From Oceanospirillaceae bacterium (GTDB taxonomy: Bacteria; Pseudomonadota; Gammaproteobacteria; Pseudomonadales; Balneatricaceae), in NCBI GenBank assembly GCA_013373085.1, contig JABXIM010000067.1:1-40543 (forward strand): DNA of 40,543 nucleotides, written 5' to 3'. A model generated the notes under the pieces. That model was not told where the DNA came from, searched no databases, and saw only the letters and a list, made by a program, of their open reading frames with translations. Position numbers and translations under genes: made by a program. This document shows positions 1 through 9,303 of this stretch, piece after piece. Each line of letters opens with the position of its first letter. The stretch's first letter is position 1.

Positions 1-1
1 C

Positions 2-1783
2 ACGGTGAACCCGGACACCGGTGTGGTCAGCTTCGACCAGCTGAATGCGATCTGGCACGGCGACAGCGTCAACCCTGACGACGTCGAGACCCTGACCATG
101 GCGTCGGCGGGCGACCTGCTAATCCGCGCCACCGTCACCGATGCCGACGGCGATGCCGACACCGCGGACGTCAACCTGGGCGCCGGGGTGTTCAGCGTGC
201 GCGACGACGGCCCGAGCAGCTTCGCACCGATGTCGTCGATCGTCGCCAATGCAGCCTCTGGGGCTTCGGTTGCTTCGCTGGATGTCTTTGGTAACACCGG
301 CGCTGACGGTCTTGGCGGAACGGTTTTCGTGGGTACCGATGGAGCCCAGTTGTTCCAGACCGATGGCTCGACTGCAGTGACCAGCGGCGGCGAGAGTCTG
401 TTCATGACAGGCTTTGGCACTAATGTGCTTAACGTAGAGACCGCGGGTGGCACCTCGGTAATGACCATCACCCTGAATCCGAATGCTGATCAAGAGTCGG
501 ATGATCTTTACACCGTTGAGGTGCATCAGAAGATCGATGATGGATCAGGCTTTATATTCGACGACTTCAGCGCCGCGCCTGCCGGTAATAATCAGTGGAT
601 CGGTCTCGACAGCGACGGCGGCGATATCATGGCCGATATCAACGATAGCGAAGATCTGCTGATCACGGCTCCGGGCGATGAAGTCAACACGTCGTCCGCC
701 GACCTTGGTGTCGCCAACCAGTGGACGGACGGCGGGGAGTCGCTACGCCTCGACTTCGTAACTGACCTGCGCCGAGACGGTGCCAGTGATGAGATGGACT
801 TCCAGGGTTACACCTACGACGGCCACTATATGGTCAGTAACTTCTCGATGAAGATGGTGCAGGTTCAGGGCAGTGGTTCCTCGGCAGTCGGCTTCCGGAT
901 CTACAACTTCGACGACACTCTGCCCAACAAGAAAGACTTGGCGGCGGGCTCTACGTCTGTCGCGATCATCGCTGCGTCGGTGGTCGTGACAGCTGCAGAT
1001 GGCGTGACACCTGTTAATCCAAGTAACTATGACGTAATTATGGATGGTGCGACTAACACGCTCTATGTCAGTGGTCTGGAACAGGGGCAGACGGTCAGCT
1101 TTGACGGCGCCTCAACCTTCGAGGCGGTCGAGATCATCAACGTCAACGGCGAGTCCAATCCGGAAGGCGGGAATTTCTCTGGCTATCAGCCGTTCGGTGC
1201 TGGCGGCTTCGGCTACGACAGCCCGGTAGCCGGCAATGATGTGCCGATGGAGTTCGATATCGCGCTGGAGGATGGAGACGGCGATAGCGTACCCGGAACC
1301 ATTGGCTTGACCGTCACCCCGAATGATGGCGTCATTATGGGTACGGCCGGCGATGATGCGCTTGGCGGAGCCAATACCGATGACACGCTCATTGGTGGCG
1401 ATGGAAACGATATCCTTACCGGTGGCGACGGGGATGATATTTTCCTGTGGCAGGAGAACGATGCCGATGGCGGAACAACTGAAAATCCGATCATTGATAC
1501 CATCACGGACTTCAATGTCAGTGGCAACGATACCCTCGATCTTTCCGACCTTCTGGTCGGTGAGCATGATGGTACCGGTATGAATGCCGATAACTTGGTC
1601 GACTATCTTAACTTCACATCGGATGGCACCGACACTGTGGTGCATATTGCGCCAGCCGGCGATGGCAACGTTACGCAGGAAATCATTTTGCAGGACGTTG
1701 ATCTGACAAGCGGTGGGACGCTCAGTAATCAGGATATCATCGATACACTGGTTGCCAGCAATAACCTTAACACCGATAGCTAA
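2..1783 (+). CDS. C-terminal part of a large RTX / type I secretion adhesin (5' end outside window)
   Basis: The reading frame is open from the window edge, so the true start lies upstream; the GTG at 5 is only an internal codon. The visible ~593 residues are acidic, rich in Asp, Gly, Thr and Ser, and nearly Cys-free, as is usual for secreted RTX adhesins. The N-terminal visible part (about residues 35-75) has a TVTDADGDADTA-like stretch followed by RDDGPS, typical of VCBS/DUF5801-type repeats in LapA-like adhesins. Residues ~445-480 carry hemolysin-type calcium-binding nonapeptides (GGDGNDILTGGDGDDIF). The last ~110 residues match the type I secretion C-terminal target domain (VC_A0849 type): DTITDFNVSGNDTLDLSDLL, then a hydrophobic-acidic tail. 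By family knowledge it would leave the cell through an ABC/MFP/TolC exporter and act at the surface in adhesion or biofilm. Its exporter is not in the window. Full size and binding specificity cannot be judged. Confidence 0.85.
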   Translation, partial: TVNPDTGVVSFDQLNAIWHGDSVNPDDVETLTMASAGDLLIRATVTDADGDADTADVNLGAGVFSVRDDGPSSFAPMSSIVANAASGASVASLDVFGNTGADGLGGTVFVGTDGAQLFQTDGSTAVTSGGESLFMTGFGTNVLNVETAGGTSVMTITLNPNADQESDDLYTVEVHQKIDDGSGFIFDDFSAAPAGNNQWIGLDSDGGDIMADINDSEDLLITAPGDEVNTSSADLGVANQWTDGGESLRLDFVTDLRRDGASDEMDFQGYTYDGHYMVSNFSMKMVQVQGSGSSAVGFRIYNFDDTLPNKKDLAAGSTSVAIIAASVVVTAADGVTPVNPSNYDVIMDGATNTLYVSGLEQGQTVSFDGASTFEAVEIINVNGESNPEGGNFSGYQPFGAGGFGYDSPVAGNDVPMEFDIALEDGDGDSVPGTIGLTVTPNDGVIMGTAGDDALGGANTDDTLIGGDGNDILTGGDGDDIFLWQENDADGGTTENPIIDTITDFNVSGNDTLDLSDLLVGEHDGTGMNADNLVDYLNFTSDGTDTVVHIAPAGDGNVTQEIILQDVDLTSGGTLSNQDIIDTLVASNNLNTDS

Positions 1784-1807
1784 GCTTCTGCTTGACGTGT
1801 AATGAGC

Positions 1808-1838
1808 AAAGGCCGGCCGTCAAACGCCGGCCTTTTTT
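1808..1838 (+). terminator. Rho-independent terminator of the adhesin gene
   Basis: A perfect 7-bp GGCCGGC/GCCGGCC stem (1811-1817 with 1826-1832) with an 8-nt loop is preceded by AAA and followed by six T. It lies 24 bp after the adhesin stop codon. Confidence 0.9.
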
Positions 1839-1885
1839 CGTTGTAAAGAGGTTACGCGTGACGGGTTGCGCTTACATGCGCCGTA

Positions 1886-2121
1886 GGATGGGTCTAGCCG
1901 CCATGGGCACATAGCTGCCGTTACGCACGGCCCCTAACGGCGGCGTAACCCATCAGGAATTTCGGCATCGACATTGCAGAACCACCAATCTGCCAAGGGG
2001 GGCATGGCCCGGTCCGTTCCGACCGCAACGAAGGCAACTGGGGCGCCTATGTTGGGTTACGCCGCCATTTGGCTTGGTTGCCAAACCTGCAAGACAAACG
2101 GCAGGGCGGCTAGACCCATCC
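1886..2121. repeat. Nested inverted-repeat element (~236 bp)
   Basis: The outer arms GGATGGGTCTAGCCGCC (1886-1902) and GGCGGCTAGACCCATCC (2105-2121) are perfect 17-bp reverse complements. Inside them GGCGGCGTAACCCA (1939-1952) and TGGGTTACGCCGCC (2053-2066) form a second, perfect 14-bp pair. The motif GTAGGATGGGT...CGTAACCCATC resembles the GTAGGTTGGGT...CGTAACCCAAC repeat at 17843-17880, so this is probably a composite of one intergenic repeat family. No transposase is encoded. It could be a MITE- or REPIN-like unit or the remains of several insertions. Confidence 0.7.
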
Positions 2122-2152
2122 GGGCCTGGGGAGCTCAACAGATTCTCCGCCG

Positions 2153-2192
2153 GCCGACACCAATCGATCTGGACTGCGATCGATATAGCGGG
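2153..2192 (+). repeat. Palindromic dispersed repeat, copy 1
   Basis: It reads GCCGACACC, then ATCGATCTG, then ACTGCGATCGATAT, then GCGGG, with an internal inverted pair around ATCGAT. It is closely similar to the copies at 2285-2324 and 17908-17948. Confidence 0.7.
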
Positions 2193-2203
2193 TTCCCTTA
2201 AAG

Positions 2204-2250
2204 CCGCTCCTGCGCATCGAGGATTCCCGCCATCCCTGGCGGTCACGCGG
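2204..2250 (+). repeat. CGCTCCTGCG / CCGCCATCCCTGGCGG dispersed repeat, copy A
   Basis: The stretch contains CGCTCCTGCGCATC followed by GGATTCCCGCCATCCCTGG and CGGTC. The reverse complement of 35341-35385 carries the same modules in the same order with a few mismatches, so this is a dispersed intergenic repeat. CCGCCATCCCTGGCGG is itself nearly palindromic. Confidence 0.65.
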
Positions 2251-2284
2251 CGCCCGGAATCCGTGCTGAACGGGCGCAGTGCCA

Positions 2285-2324
2285 ACCGACACCAGCCGAT
2301 CTGCAATACGATCGGCATGGCGGG
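2285..2324 (+). repeat. Palindromic dispersed repeat, copy 2
   Basis: ACCGACACC, CCGATCTGC, ATACGATCGGC and GGCGGG align with copy 1. Both sides of the CGATC palindrome differ from copy 1 in a compensating way (ATCGAT in copy 1, CCGAT/ATCGG here), so pairing is kept. Confidence 0.65.
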
Positions 2325-2568
2325 TTACGCGATGCCCTAATTCCACGGCAGACGTGAGCATCGCTGCAGTGCATCGCTAGACCCACCCTCCGGTCCGCGG
2401 ATTCGGGACGGTTAGGAGTGGCGCCCTTTACGCGTCACCCGTCACCCCTTGAGCCTTTTTCCTATTCGCGCATGACAGGGTTATGAACCCGTACGATTTC
2501 CGTTAGAATTCAGGGTTTTCCAATGCAACGGGCCAGCAGTCTGCCAGGCCCATCCGGAACGGAATCGC

Positions 2569-3975
2569 ATGCTGTTCAACAAGCTGCCAGATGATCTCTT
2601 CCTGCCGTTGTCGGGTACCAATCGTCATATTTATCAGACGGTTATGCTCGCGCTGGCGGATCTGTTCTTCGACGAGGACCTGATCGACCCCTTCATCCCC
2701 AAGGACCTGGTGCGCTCCACCATCGAGGAAGCGGTGGTGCGTCTCGGCGTGCGCAGCTGGGAGCCGGAGGACGGCGACGACAACGAGGAGGGTGGCGATG
2801 CGCCGCGTTCCGCGGCCGAGTACGCCAACCGCATCTACCGCCGCCTGGTGCAGACCGGCTGGCTCGAGGAGGAGCAGCGGATCTACCGCACCTTCGTGCT
2901 GCTGTCGCCGTCGATTTCCCACCTGCTGCGCTCGCTGGTGTCGATCGCCAAGCTGGAGAAGCGTTCGTATGGCGGTGCTGTGCTGAACGTGCTGAGCTCC
3001 CTGGAGGCGGCGATCAAGGACCCGGCCGGTCGCGGTATCACCCTGTCGGAGGCGGCTCAGACCGCGGCGGACTTCAGCGCCCACCTCACCGACATGCTGC
3101 TGGGGCTGCGCGAGCTCAAGCTGAGCCTGGCGGAGACCAACCATGCCCAGGAGATCGTGCGTCGCTTCTTCGACCGTTTCGTCGAAAACATCCTGGTCTC
3201 GGACTACAAGACGCTGAAGACCAAGAACAATCCCTTCCGTTTCCGCCGCCAGATCCTGGCGTTGCTGCGCGAGCTGCAGTTCGACCTGGTGCGTCTGGAA
3301 CGGCTTTCCGAGCACTACCAGATGCAGTTCGAGGTCGGCGAAGAGGAAGCCGAGGCGATGGTGCATCAGCATATCAACCGCATCATCCGCATCTTCGACT
3401 CGGTCGACCAGCGCCTGGCGACCATCGACGACTTCCGCTATCGGCTCGAGAAACGCGTGGCCGATACCGTCCGCTACATGGACAAGACGACGCCGGGTAT
3501 GGCGGCGCGCCTGTCGCGGGTGATCGGCGAGATTGCCCGTCTTCCGGAGGACCGGATTCCCCGGGTCGATACCCTGGAGGAGGTCGGCTTTATCTCGCCG
3601 TCGAGCGTGCGCTCGCCGATCCGGCGCCGTATCGAGGCCAAGCCGCGTGTCATCCAGCAGCAGATCATCGATCCGCGGGTACTGGAGCTGCGCGCCCTGT
3701 TCAAGGAATACAAGGAGCGTCGTGAGGTCACGCCGGACCGTATCGGCGCCTATCTCGAGCGCAATTTGGGCGATCGCGCCGAACTCGAGGCGCAGGGTTT
3801 CCAGATCGAAACCATCGAGGACTACATCTGCTTCAGCTACGTACGCCACCTGGCGTCGCTGGGCAAGAAGGGCAAGAACACCGCACAGCGCTATTCGATC
3901 CGCTTCCGGGACCGCTACGTCAATGTCGCCGATATGGTCGAATGTCGCGACTTCGTGATTCAAAGGAAACTATAA
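2569..3975 (+). CDS. mksF: Condensin subunit MksF (kleisin-like, JetA family)
   Basis: This 468-residue protein is the first gene of a three-gene condensin operon. In MksBEF/Wadjet-type complexes the MksF kleisin bridges the SMC heads of MksB and binds MksE dimers; the complex loops or compacts DNA on the nucleoid. The N-terminus (LFNKLPDDLFLPLSGTNRHI) and the all-helical, charged composition fit the MksF/JetA family, with predicted winged-helix segments at both ends and a helical middle. The ATG is preceded by GGAACGGA at a suitable distance. The stop codon directly abuts the start of mksE with no spacer, so the subunits are translationally linked. Assignment rests on gene order (F-E-B), size and recognised sequence; the SMC partner is unmistakable. 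Confidence 0.88.
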   Translation: MLFNKLPDDLFLPLSGTNRHIYQTVMLALADLFFDEDLIDPFIPKDLVRSTIEEAVVRLGVRSWEPEDGDDNEEGGDAPRSAAEYANRIYRRLVQTGWLEEEQRIYRTFVLLSPSISHLLRSLVSIAKLEKRSYGGAVLNVLSSLEAAIKDPAGRGITLSEAAQTAADFSAHLTDMLLGLRELKLSLAETNHAQEIVRRFFDRFVENILVSDYKTLKTKNNPFRFRRQILALLRELQFDLVRLERLSEHYQMQFEVGEEEAEAMVHQHINRIIRIFDSVDQRLATIDDFRYRLEKRVADTVRYMDKTTPGMAARLSRVIGEIARLPEDRIPRVDTLEEVGFISPSSVRSPIRRRIEAKPRVIQQQIIDPRVLELRALFKEYKERREVTPDRIGAYLERNLGDRAELEAQGFQIETIEDYICFSYVRHLASLGKKGKNTAQRYSIRFRDRYVNVADMVECRDFVIQRKL

Positions 3976-4611
3976 ATGCTGGGTGATTTGCAGAAAATCA
4001 TTGGCCGCAGCGACAAGTACAAGGCCGACGACTTCTCCCGTGCCGCCAACCTGCTGCTGGTGAGCCAGTTCCTCTATGCCGACCGGCCGGTGCATCGCGA
4101 CAGCTACTTTCTGATCGCGTCCCACATCGACTACTTCACCAACCTGTTCGAGGCGATCGGCTGGTCCCTGGTCTACCAGCCCGACGAGGCCTATATGGGT
4201 GTGTTGCCGCAGGGCGAGGAACGGGTGATGCGCCTGCGCCTCGACGAGTCGCTGCTGCTGCTGTGCCTGCGGCAGCAGTACGAGCAGAAGCTGGAGAACT
4301 TCGAGGTCGAGGGCGGCAAGGGCTATACCAGCACCGACGAGCTGCTGAGCCTGTACGAAAACCTCACCGGCAAGGAGATCCCCAACGAGACCCGTCTCAA
4401 GGAGATCCTGTCGCTGTTTTCGCGCCACGGCCTGATCGAGCGCGGCAAGCCTGCAGAAACCGAGCCGAAGAACGTGCCGCTGGGCATCAACCCCACCATC
4501 CGCCAGGTCGTGGTCGAGGACTTTGTCGGCCAGCTGGAAGCCCTGTGTGACGCGGATCCCCGCGAAGTATCAGAGACGGCAGAGGAGGCCGCTGATGAAG
4601 CAGCTCAATAG
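3976..4611 (+). CDS. mksE: Condensin accessory subunit MksE (JetB family, DUF4194-like)
   Basis: This 211-residue protein starts on the base after the mksF stop and overlaps mksB by 17 bp. Family knowledge: MksE/MukE-type proteins form dimers of winged-helix domains that bind the kleisin and help DNA capture. Visible support is the helical N-terminal half ([20 protein letters not shown]), a central strand-rich [20 protein letters not shown] segment typical of the DUF4194/JetB group, and a second winged-helix-like segment ([15 protein letters not shown] ... [11 protein letters not shown]). The last ~25 residues are an acidic, Glu/Ala-rich tail, probably disordered; it is also the part that overlaps the mksB ribosome site. 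Confidence 0.87.
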   Translation: MLGDLQKIIGRSDKYKADDFSRAANLLLVSQFLYADRPVHRDSYFLIASHIDYFTNLFEAIGWSLVYQPDEAYMGVLPQGEERVMRLRLDESLLLLCLRQQYEQKLENFEVEGGKGYTSTDELLSLYENLTGKEIPNETRLKEILSLFSRHGLIERGKPAETEPKNVPLGINPTIRQVVVEDFVGQLEALCDADPREVSETAEEAADEAAQ

Positions 4612-7600
4612 AATCGTTCTGGTCAACTGGTACGTACTCGGTGCCATCGAGTTGCCGATCAAGGGCAACGTCGCCATCGTCGGCCCCAACGGTTCCGGCA
4701 AGTCATCGCTGCTCGACGCCATCCAGACCGTGCTGATGGGCGGTCACAAGCGCTACCTGAGCTTCAACGCCTCGGCGGGCGAAAAGAGCGAGCGCAGTCT
4801 GCGCACCTACTGCCTTGGCATGCTCGACGACGGCGGCAAGAAGGGCAATGCCCGGGAAGACTCGATCAGCTACATGGCGCTGAGCTTCTTCGATACCGAG
4901 ACGGCGCAGGAAACCTGTGTCGGCATCGCCATCAACGCCTCCACGGCGTCGCCGGAGGAGGATATCCTCGGCCGCTTCATTCTGCCCAACTTCTCGGTCG
5001 GACTGGACGATTTCACCGTGCGCCAGGGCGAAGGGCGGATGCCGAAACCCTGGAACGAGGTGCGTGCCAACCTGCTCAAGGCCTGCCCGGACATGGTGCT
5101 GGAGAAGCGGGCCGCCCGTTTCATCCGTGAGCTGGTGACGCATCTGAGCTTCGACCCGCAGATGCCGAACGACGACGAGAAGTTCATCAAGAACTTCCGT
5201 AACGCGCTGAAGTTCGTGCCGATCGACAGCCCGACACGCTTTATCCGCGAGTTCGTGCTGGACGAGAACATCGTCCACGTCGGCGCCTTCCGCAAGTCCC
5301 TCGACGAATACCGGGCGATGGAGCAGAAGACCCTCGAAGTTTCTAACCGTATCCAGGAGCTGGAGAAGGTGCAGGAGCTGTGCAAGGGCATCCACCGCAA
5401 CGTCAAGAACGCCGTCGAGTATGAATGGGTGGTGCACGAGACCCGCTTCGAGAATGCCGACCTGAAGAAGGAGGAGGCGCAGGAGCGGCTGGAGAAGAAC
5501 CAGGAGAAAGAGGGCGAGCTGCAGCAGGCGCTGGAGCAGAAGTCCGATCAGCTCAATCAGATCATGCAGGACCTGGCCGAAGCGCGGGCCCGTCTCAACA
5601 ACAGCGACAGCGCCCACCAGATCAAGGCGCTGGAATCCTCGGTCACCGCGCGCCAGCATGAGCTCGGTGCCATTCAGGACCGTATCCAGCGCGTGCACCA
5701 GGTGCTGCGTACCACGGTCGGCTTCGCCAGCTTCGAGCACCTTCTGCCGGAGAGTTTCATGCCGGTGGTACAGCAGTCGGTGGACCTCTGGCGGGAAGGC
5801 GGCGACATGATGGCCGAGGCCTGGCCGGAGTCGCCGGTCGAGGTCGATCGCACCGTCGACGAACTGAAGAAGCATATCGACAGCGTACGCCGCGCGGTGG
5901 CGCGTCGTTTCGAAACCTCCGTGATCCGCATCAACGAGCTGCGCTCGGAAATCCAGAACCAGAAGGGGGCGGTCGAACAGCTGCGGGCCGGGCGTGCCCC
6001 GGTGCGGCGCAATACCCAGGAGCTGATGGAGCTGCTGGCCGAGTACGGCATCGAGTCGACGCCGATCTGCGAGCTGGTCGACATCAACGACGACAAGTGG
6101 CGGGTGGCGATCGAGTCTTTCCTCGGTGCGCGGCGCGAAGCGCTGATCGTCGAGCCCGATCGGGTCAAGGAGGCGATCACCCTTTACCGTCGCAAGGGGC
6201 GTCACCTGAAGGGCTGCCGGATCGTCAACACCACCAAGAGCGGCGACTGGCTGCATCGCCACAAGCCGGGGTCGCTGGCGCACTTTATCGATACCGACAA
6301 CGATCATGCCCGTGCCTACATGAACCGGGCGCTCGGCGGCGTCATGGCGGTCGAGACCGAAAACGAGCTGCTGCGCCACGAGCGTGCGCTGACCTACGAC
6401 TGCATGCTGCAGTCCGAGGGCTCGACCACCGCCATTAACGAGCTGCAGCCGATCATGGGTATTCGCCGTCGCGCCAGTCAACTCGAGGTGCAGGGCCGGC
6501 AGGTGGACCAGATGGTGCAGGAGTTCACCACCCTGGGCAAACAGCACGACTCCCTGGAGAAGCTGCGTGACAGCCTGATCAGTCTTGCCAGTTCGCTGCT
6601 TGGCGTGAACGACCGGGTGTTCGACCTGGTCAACCAGCGTGAGCAGCTGCAGACCGAGATCGAAGGGCAGCGCCAGGCGGTCGAGGACCTGCGCAACCAC
6701 GACGACAGCGGTATCCACGCGCGTATCGCCGAACTCGTCGACACCCAGAAACGGGCCAACGACGAGCAGAAACTGCTGATGGACAAGCTGCAGAAGGCCC
6801 GTACCGCGATGATCAAGGACACCGCGGCGATGGAGGTGCTGGAGCAGGAACTCGGCGAGCACAGCGAGGCGCGCGCGGGTTGCGAGGACAATGCCAATTT
6901 CGATGCGCAGTCGGCGCAGGAGAAGCGCGACTATCTCGACGAGAGCTGCCATGGCGAACTCGAGCGCATTATCTTCGAGGCGGCGAAAAAGGCCCAGGGC
7001 GAGCTGCAGCTGCACGAGAAGAAGAAGAACGGTGTGCGCGATGCCGTGGCCCAGTACAAGGCGCGTTACCACGGCGGCGGTCTGAGTCATCAGGAGCTCG
7101 ACAAGATCAACGCCGACTCCACCCATGAGGATCTCGAGGCCTTCGTCGACAAGACCGTCGAAGCGCTGCGCGATTCCGAGCTGGCCCAGTACGCGCAGAA
7201 GGCCGAGCGTGCGCGCCTGGAGGCGGAAACCGCCTTCCGTTCCGATTTCGTTGCGCATCTCAACGACCAGATCGACAAGATCAAGGAGCTGATCCGCGAA
7301 CTCAACGCCCATCTCAAGAACCGTCCCTTCCACAAGGAAATGTACAGTTTCGAGATGATGCCGAACCCCGAGCTCAAGGATATCCTCGAGCTGGTCGAGG
7401 CCTACACCCGCATGGACCAGGCCAATGTCGGCTCGCTGTTCGACATGAAGCACGACGGCGACCGGCCGCACCGCAATGCGCTGGAAAAGATCCACGATGT
7501 GCTCAAGGACGAAGGCGAATCGAGCCTTTTGCAGGACTACCGTAACTTCTACAACTTCGAGCTGGTGGTGAAGGATCTCGACGGCAACCGCAAGACCACG

Positions 7601-8026
7601 CTGACCCAGCGCATCAAGACCGGTTCCGGCGGCGAGCACCAGGTGCCGTTCTACGTCGCCATCGCGGCGGCGATGGGGGCCACCTACCGCCTGCGCGAAG
7701 GGGCCGACGGCAAGCCGCTTGGCGGCATGAGTCTGTCGGTGTTCGACGAGGCGTTCAACAAGCTCGACTCCGAGAACACCATGACCTCGCTGGCGTTCAT
7801 GAGCGATCTGGGGTTGCAGACCATTATCGCGGCGCCGGACGAGAAGTACTCGCTGCTCAGCTCCTGCATGGACACCATCGTCAACGTCTGCCGCGACGGT
7901 CGGGTGGTCGATATCGACGTCGAATTCCCGACGCCGAAGGGCAAGGCATTGCTCAACTCGGATAATCCGCGCAAGGTAATGGAAGCGATGGAGCAGGAGC
8001 TGGCGGAGGCGCTGGAGCCGGCCTGA
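4595..8026 (+). CDS. mksB: SMC-like condensin ATPase MksB (JetC family)
   Basis: This is the ATPase subunit of a MksBEF condensin, 1143 residues. The start [17 protein letters not shown] at 4595 is chosen because it places the first ATPase strand at the N-terminus and has AGAGGAGG seven bases upstream; a longer reading from 4523 would add unrelated residues translated from within mksE. Walker A GPNGSGKS lies at residues 30-37, followed by the family-typical [20 protein letters not shown]. Long Glu/Gln/Lys-rich coiled-coil arms flank a central hinge-like globular region (about residues 480-680). The SMC signature GSGGEHQ lies near residue 1010 and Walker B LSVFDEAF near 1047-1054. It is shorter than E. 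coli MukB (~1,490) and in the MksB/JetC range. No TOPRIM nuclease gene (mksG/jetD) follows, so a chromosome-organising role is as plausible as plasmid defence. Confidence 0.93.
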   Translation: MKQLNRIVLVNWYVLGAIELPIKGNVAIVGPNGSGKSSLLDAIQTVLMGGHKRYLSFNASAGEKSERSLRTYCLGMLDDGGKKGNAREDSISYMALSFFDTETAQETCVGIAINASTASPEEDILGRFILPNFSVGLDDFTVRQGEGRMPKPWNEVRANLLKACPDMVLEKRAARFIRELVTHLSFDPQMPNDDEKFIKNFRNALKFVPIDSPTRFIREFVLDENIVHVGAFRKSLDEYRAMEQKTLEVSNRIQELEKVQELCKGIHRNVKNAVEYEWVVHETRFENADLKKEEAQERLEKNQEKEGELQQALEQKSDQLNQIMQDLAEARARLNNSDSAHQIKALESSVTARQHELGAIQDRIQRVHQVLRTTVGFASFEHLLPESFMPVVQQSVDLWREGGDMMAEAWPESPVEVDRTVDELKKHIDSVRRAVARRFETSVIRINELRSEIQNQKGAVEQLRAGRAPVRRNTQELMELLAEYGIESTPICELVDINDDKWRVAIESFLGARREALIVEPDRVKEAITLYRRKGRHLKGCRIVNTTKSGDWLHRHKPGSLAHFIDTDNDHARAYMNRALGGVMAVETENELLRHERALTYDCMLQSEGSTTAINELQPIMGIRRRASQLEVQGRQVDQMVQEFTTLGKQHDSLEKLRDSLISLASSLLGVNDRVFDLVNQREQLQTEIEGQRQAVEDLRNHDDSGIHARIAELVDTQKRANDEQKLLMDKLQKARTAMIKDTAAMEVLEQELGEHSEARAGCEDNANFDAQSAQEKRDYLDESCHGELERIIFEAAKKAQGELQLHEKKKNGVRDAVAQYKARYHGGGLSHQELDKINADSTHEDLEAFVDKTVEALRDSELAQYAQKAERARLEAETAFRSDFVAHLNDQIDKIKELIRELNAHLKNRPFHKEMYSFEMMPNPELKDILELVEAYTRMDQANVGSLFDMKHDGDRPHRNALEKIHDVLKDEGESSLLQDYRNFYNFELVVKDLDGNRKTTLTQRIKTGSGGEHQVPFYVAIAAAMGATYRLREGADGKPLGGMSLSVFDEAFNKLDSENTMTSLAFMSDLGLQTIIAAPDEKYSLLSSCMDTIVNVCRDGRVVDIDVEFPTPKGKALLNSDNPRKVMEAMEQELAEALEPA

Positions 8027-8038
8027 CGGCCGGCTGCG

Positions 8039-8117
8039 GTAGGGAGCTGAAGGGCGCTTCGCGCAACGAGCGGGATGGCGTGGCGCCAAATGCTTCGCGG
8101 CGGGGCGCCGCTCCCAC
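8039..8117. repeat. GTGGGAGC-type intergenic repeat, copy 1
   Basis: It is bounded by GTAGGGAGC (8039) and GCTCCCAC (ends 8117), which are inverted ends. The last 24 bases (8094-8117) match 11037-11060 at 23 of 24 positions. This is the class of GTGGGAGCGGCGCC repeat common between genes in Pseudomonas-like genomes. It sits between the convergent ends of mksB and the next gene. Confidence 0.75.
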
Positions 8118-8121
8118 GTCG

Positions 8122-8787
8122 TTAGAGGACCGTGCGACGCTTCAGGCGTGGCGCTGGAGGGCGGTAGTCCGGTACCAGACTGGCGACTGGCACGCGAGCG
8201 CGCAGCAGGTACAGGCGGCCGTTGCGTTCGAGGCCGAGCCAGTGCTTCGGGGCATCCAGCAGTTGCAGCAGCAGACCATCCGCCGCCGTTGCGGCGGCGC
8301 CGTTCTCGCCTTGCAGCTCCCGCCACTGTTCGTTTGCCAGTAACCGGGCAAGGGCGTCCGCGGTCCAGATGGCCGGTGCCTCGCTGAGGGGCTCCAGCAG
8401 CCCCAGGCGTGAGGGGGAACCCAGGCGGCGATCCTTGGCGAAGAACTTGCGTACGGTGAGATCGGTATGGACGCCGAGCAACGAGTTGTCACGCACATTG
8501 GCGTTGAAATCGAGCTCGCCGAGGCCCTTCAGAAGCGTATCGAGATTCCAGTCGCAGGCCCGGATCAGGGCCCAGGCGGGTTCGACCGAATGACGGGCGC
8601 CTAGGCTGAACTTGACCGCTTCGCGTCCATCCAGGTGACCGCCGGCCAGCTGGGTAATCTGCAGGTAGCTGGACTGGAACTCCACCAGTGACTCGGGCGA
8701 CTCGACGAAGCAGTGGCTGTGGTCGCGGCGGCAGAAATCGATCCAGTGGGCGCGGCAGTCGAGGGCGGGAAGTACGCGAATCAGCAT
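8122..8787 (-). CDS. Conserved-looking protein of unknown function
   Basis: The frame stays open beyond 8787, but the part upstream runs through the divergent gene at 8842 and is not credible. The ATG at 8787 (MLIRVLPALDCRAHWIDFCR) gives 221 residues. It is soluble, without signal peptide or membrane segments. The N-terminal half has Cys/His-rich stretches (CRAHWIDFCRRDHSHCF), and the middle has KFSLGARHSVEPAWALIRACDWNLDTLLKGLGELDF, which looks like a folded domain. I recognise no family. It converges on mksB and is divergent, by 54 bp, from 8842-9207, with which it may share a promoter region. The ribosome site is weak. It is not a JetD/MksG nuclease by size or motif. Confidence 0.6.
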   Translation of the reverse strand: MLIRVLPALDCRAHWIDFCRRDHSHCFVESPESLVEFQSSYLQITQLAGGHLDGREAVKFSLGARHSVEPAWALIRACDWNLDTLLKGLGELDFNANVRDNSLLGVHTDLTVRKFFAKDRRLGSPSRLGLLEPLSEAPAIWTADALARLLANEQWRELQGENGAAATAADGLLLQLLDAPKHWLGLERNGRLYLLRARVPVASLVPDYRPPAPRLKRRTVL

Positions 8788-8841
8788 CGGCGGGCGGGTC
8801 GCTAGCGGCAAACGAAAAAGTATATCGACAGAGGTGGACAG

Positions 8842-9207
8842 ATGAAACTGTTGAACCGGGCGGGTCTGGCGTTGCTGCCCCGCGAACCTTACGCCGACTG
8901 GGTCAATGGCCTGCCCCAGGGCGACAGTCCGCATCAGGTGATGACGCTGGAGATGCACCGGGCGGAGGGAACGCTCTATCTTATCGACGAAGTCTTCAAC
9001 GAGTCGGACTTCGATCAGGCGATCGCGCGTCACTGGCGGCAGATGTTCGAGAACGAGCTGGCCGCCTGGGATGAGTTCGGCGATCACTGGCCCGAGCTGC
9101 TCAGTCGGGAGCAGTTTCTCGAGTGGTTCGAGCTCAAGCCGCAACTGATGGCGATCGATCTTTCGGCCGAGCCGCTGATGCGGGCGCCGCTGATGGATGA
9201 AGGCTGA
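8842..9207 (+). CDS. Small acidic protein of unknown function
   Basis: This 121-residue soluble protein is led by a good ribosome site (GAGGTGG, 8831-8837). The sequence is acidic and Trp/Glu/Leu-rich (DQAIARHWRQMFENELAAWDEFGDHWPELLSREQFLEWFELKPQLMAIDL), suggesting a compact helical fold. No catalytic motif, signal peptide or membrane span is visible. It is divergent from the 8122-8787 gene and 96 bp upstream of the DUF3422 gene in the same direction, so it may be the first gene of a short operon. I do not recognise the family. Confidence 0.65.
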   Translation: MKLLNRAGLALLPREPYADWVNGLPQGDSPHQVMTLEMHRAEGTLYLIDEVFNESDFDQAIARHWRQMFENELAAWDEFGDHWPELLSREQFLEWFELKPQLMAIDLSAEPLMRAPLMDEG

Positions 9208-9303
9208 CGGGGCGGGCGCAGAAAAGCTCTGTTGCCGGAGAGGGATTGATCGTCCGTCCCGGGCGGGTTATCAATAACGGCAAATTGACTCAGGGATCCG
9301 ATC

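Larger units (their letters stand above)
1784..2568. other. 785-bp non-coding gap made largely of repeats
   Basis: No convincing gene is present; the short ORFs here lack ribosome sites and recognisable products. The gap holds the adhesin terminator, a nested inverted-repeat element (1886-2121), two copies of a palindromic dispersed repeat (2153-2192, 2285-2324) and a copy of a CGCTCCTGCGCATC...CCGCCATCCCTGGCGGTC repeat (2204-2250). A possible weak -10 (TAGAAT, 2503-2508) precedes mksF, without a good -35. Confidence 0.6.

Noticed and set aside
4703-8326. 1207-codon open frame on the minus strand opposite mksB
   Set aside because: It is a high-GC shadow of mksB; the composition is low-complexity (Leu, Gln, His, Arg) and it has no recognisable domain, while the plus strand encodes an unmistakable SMC protein.
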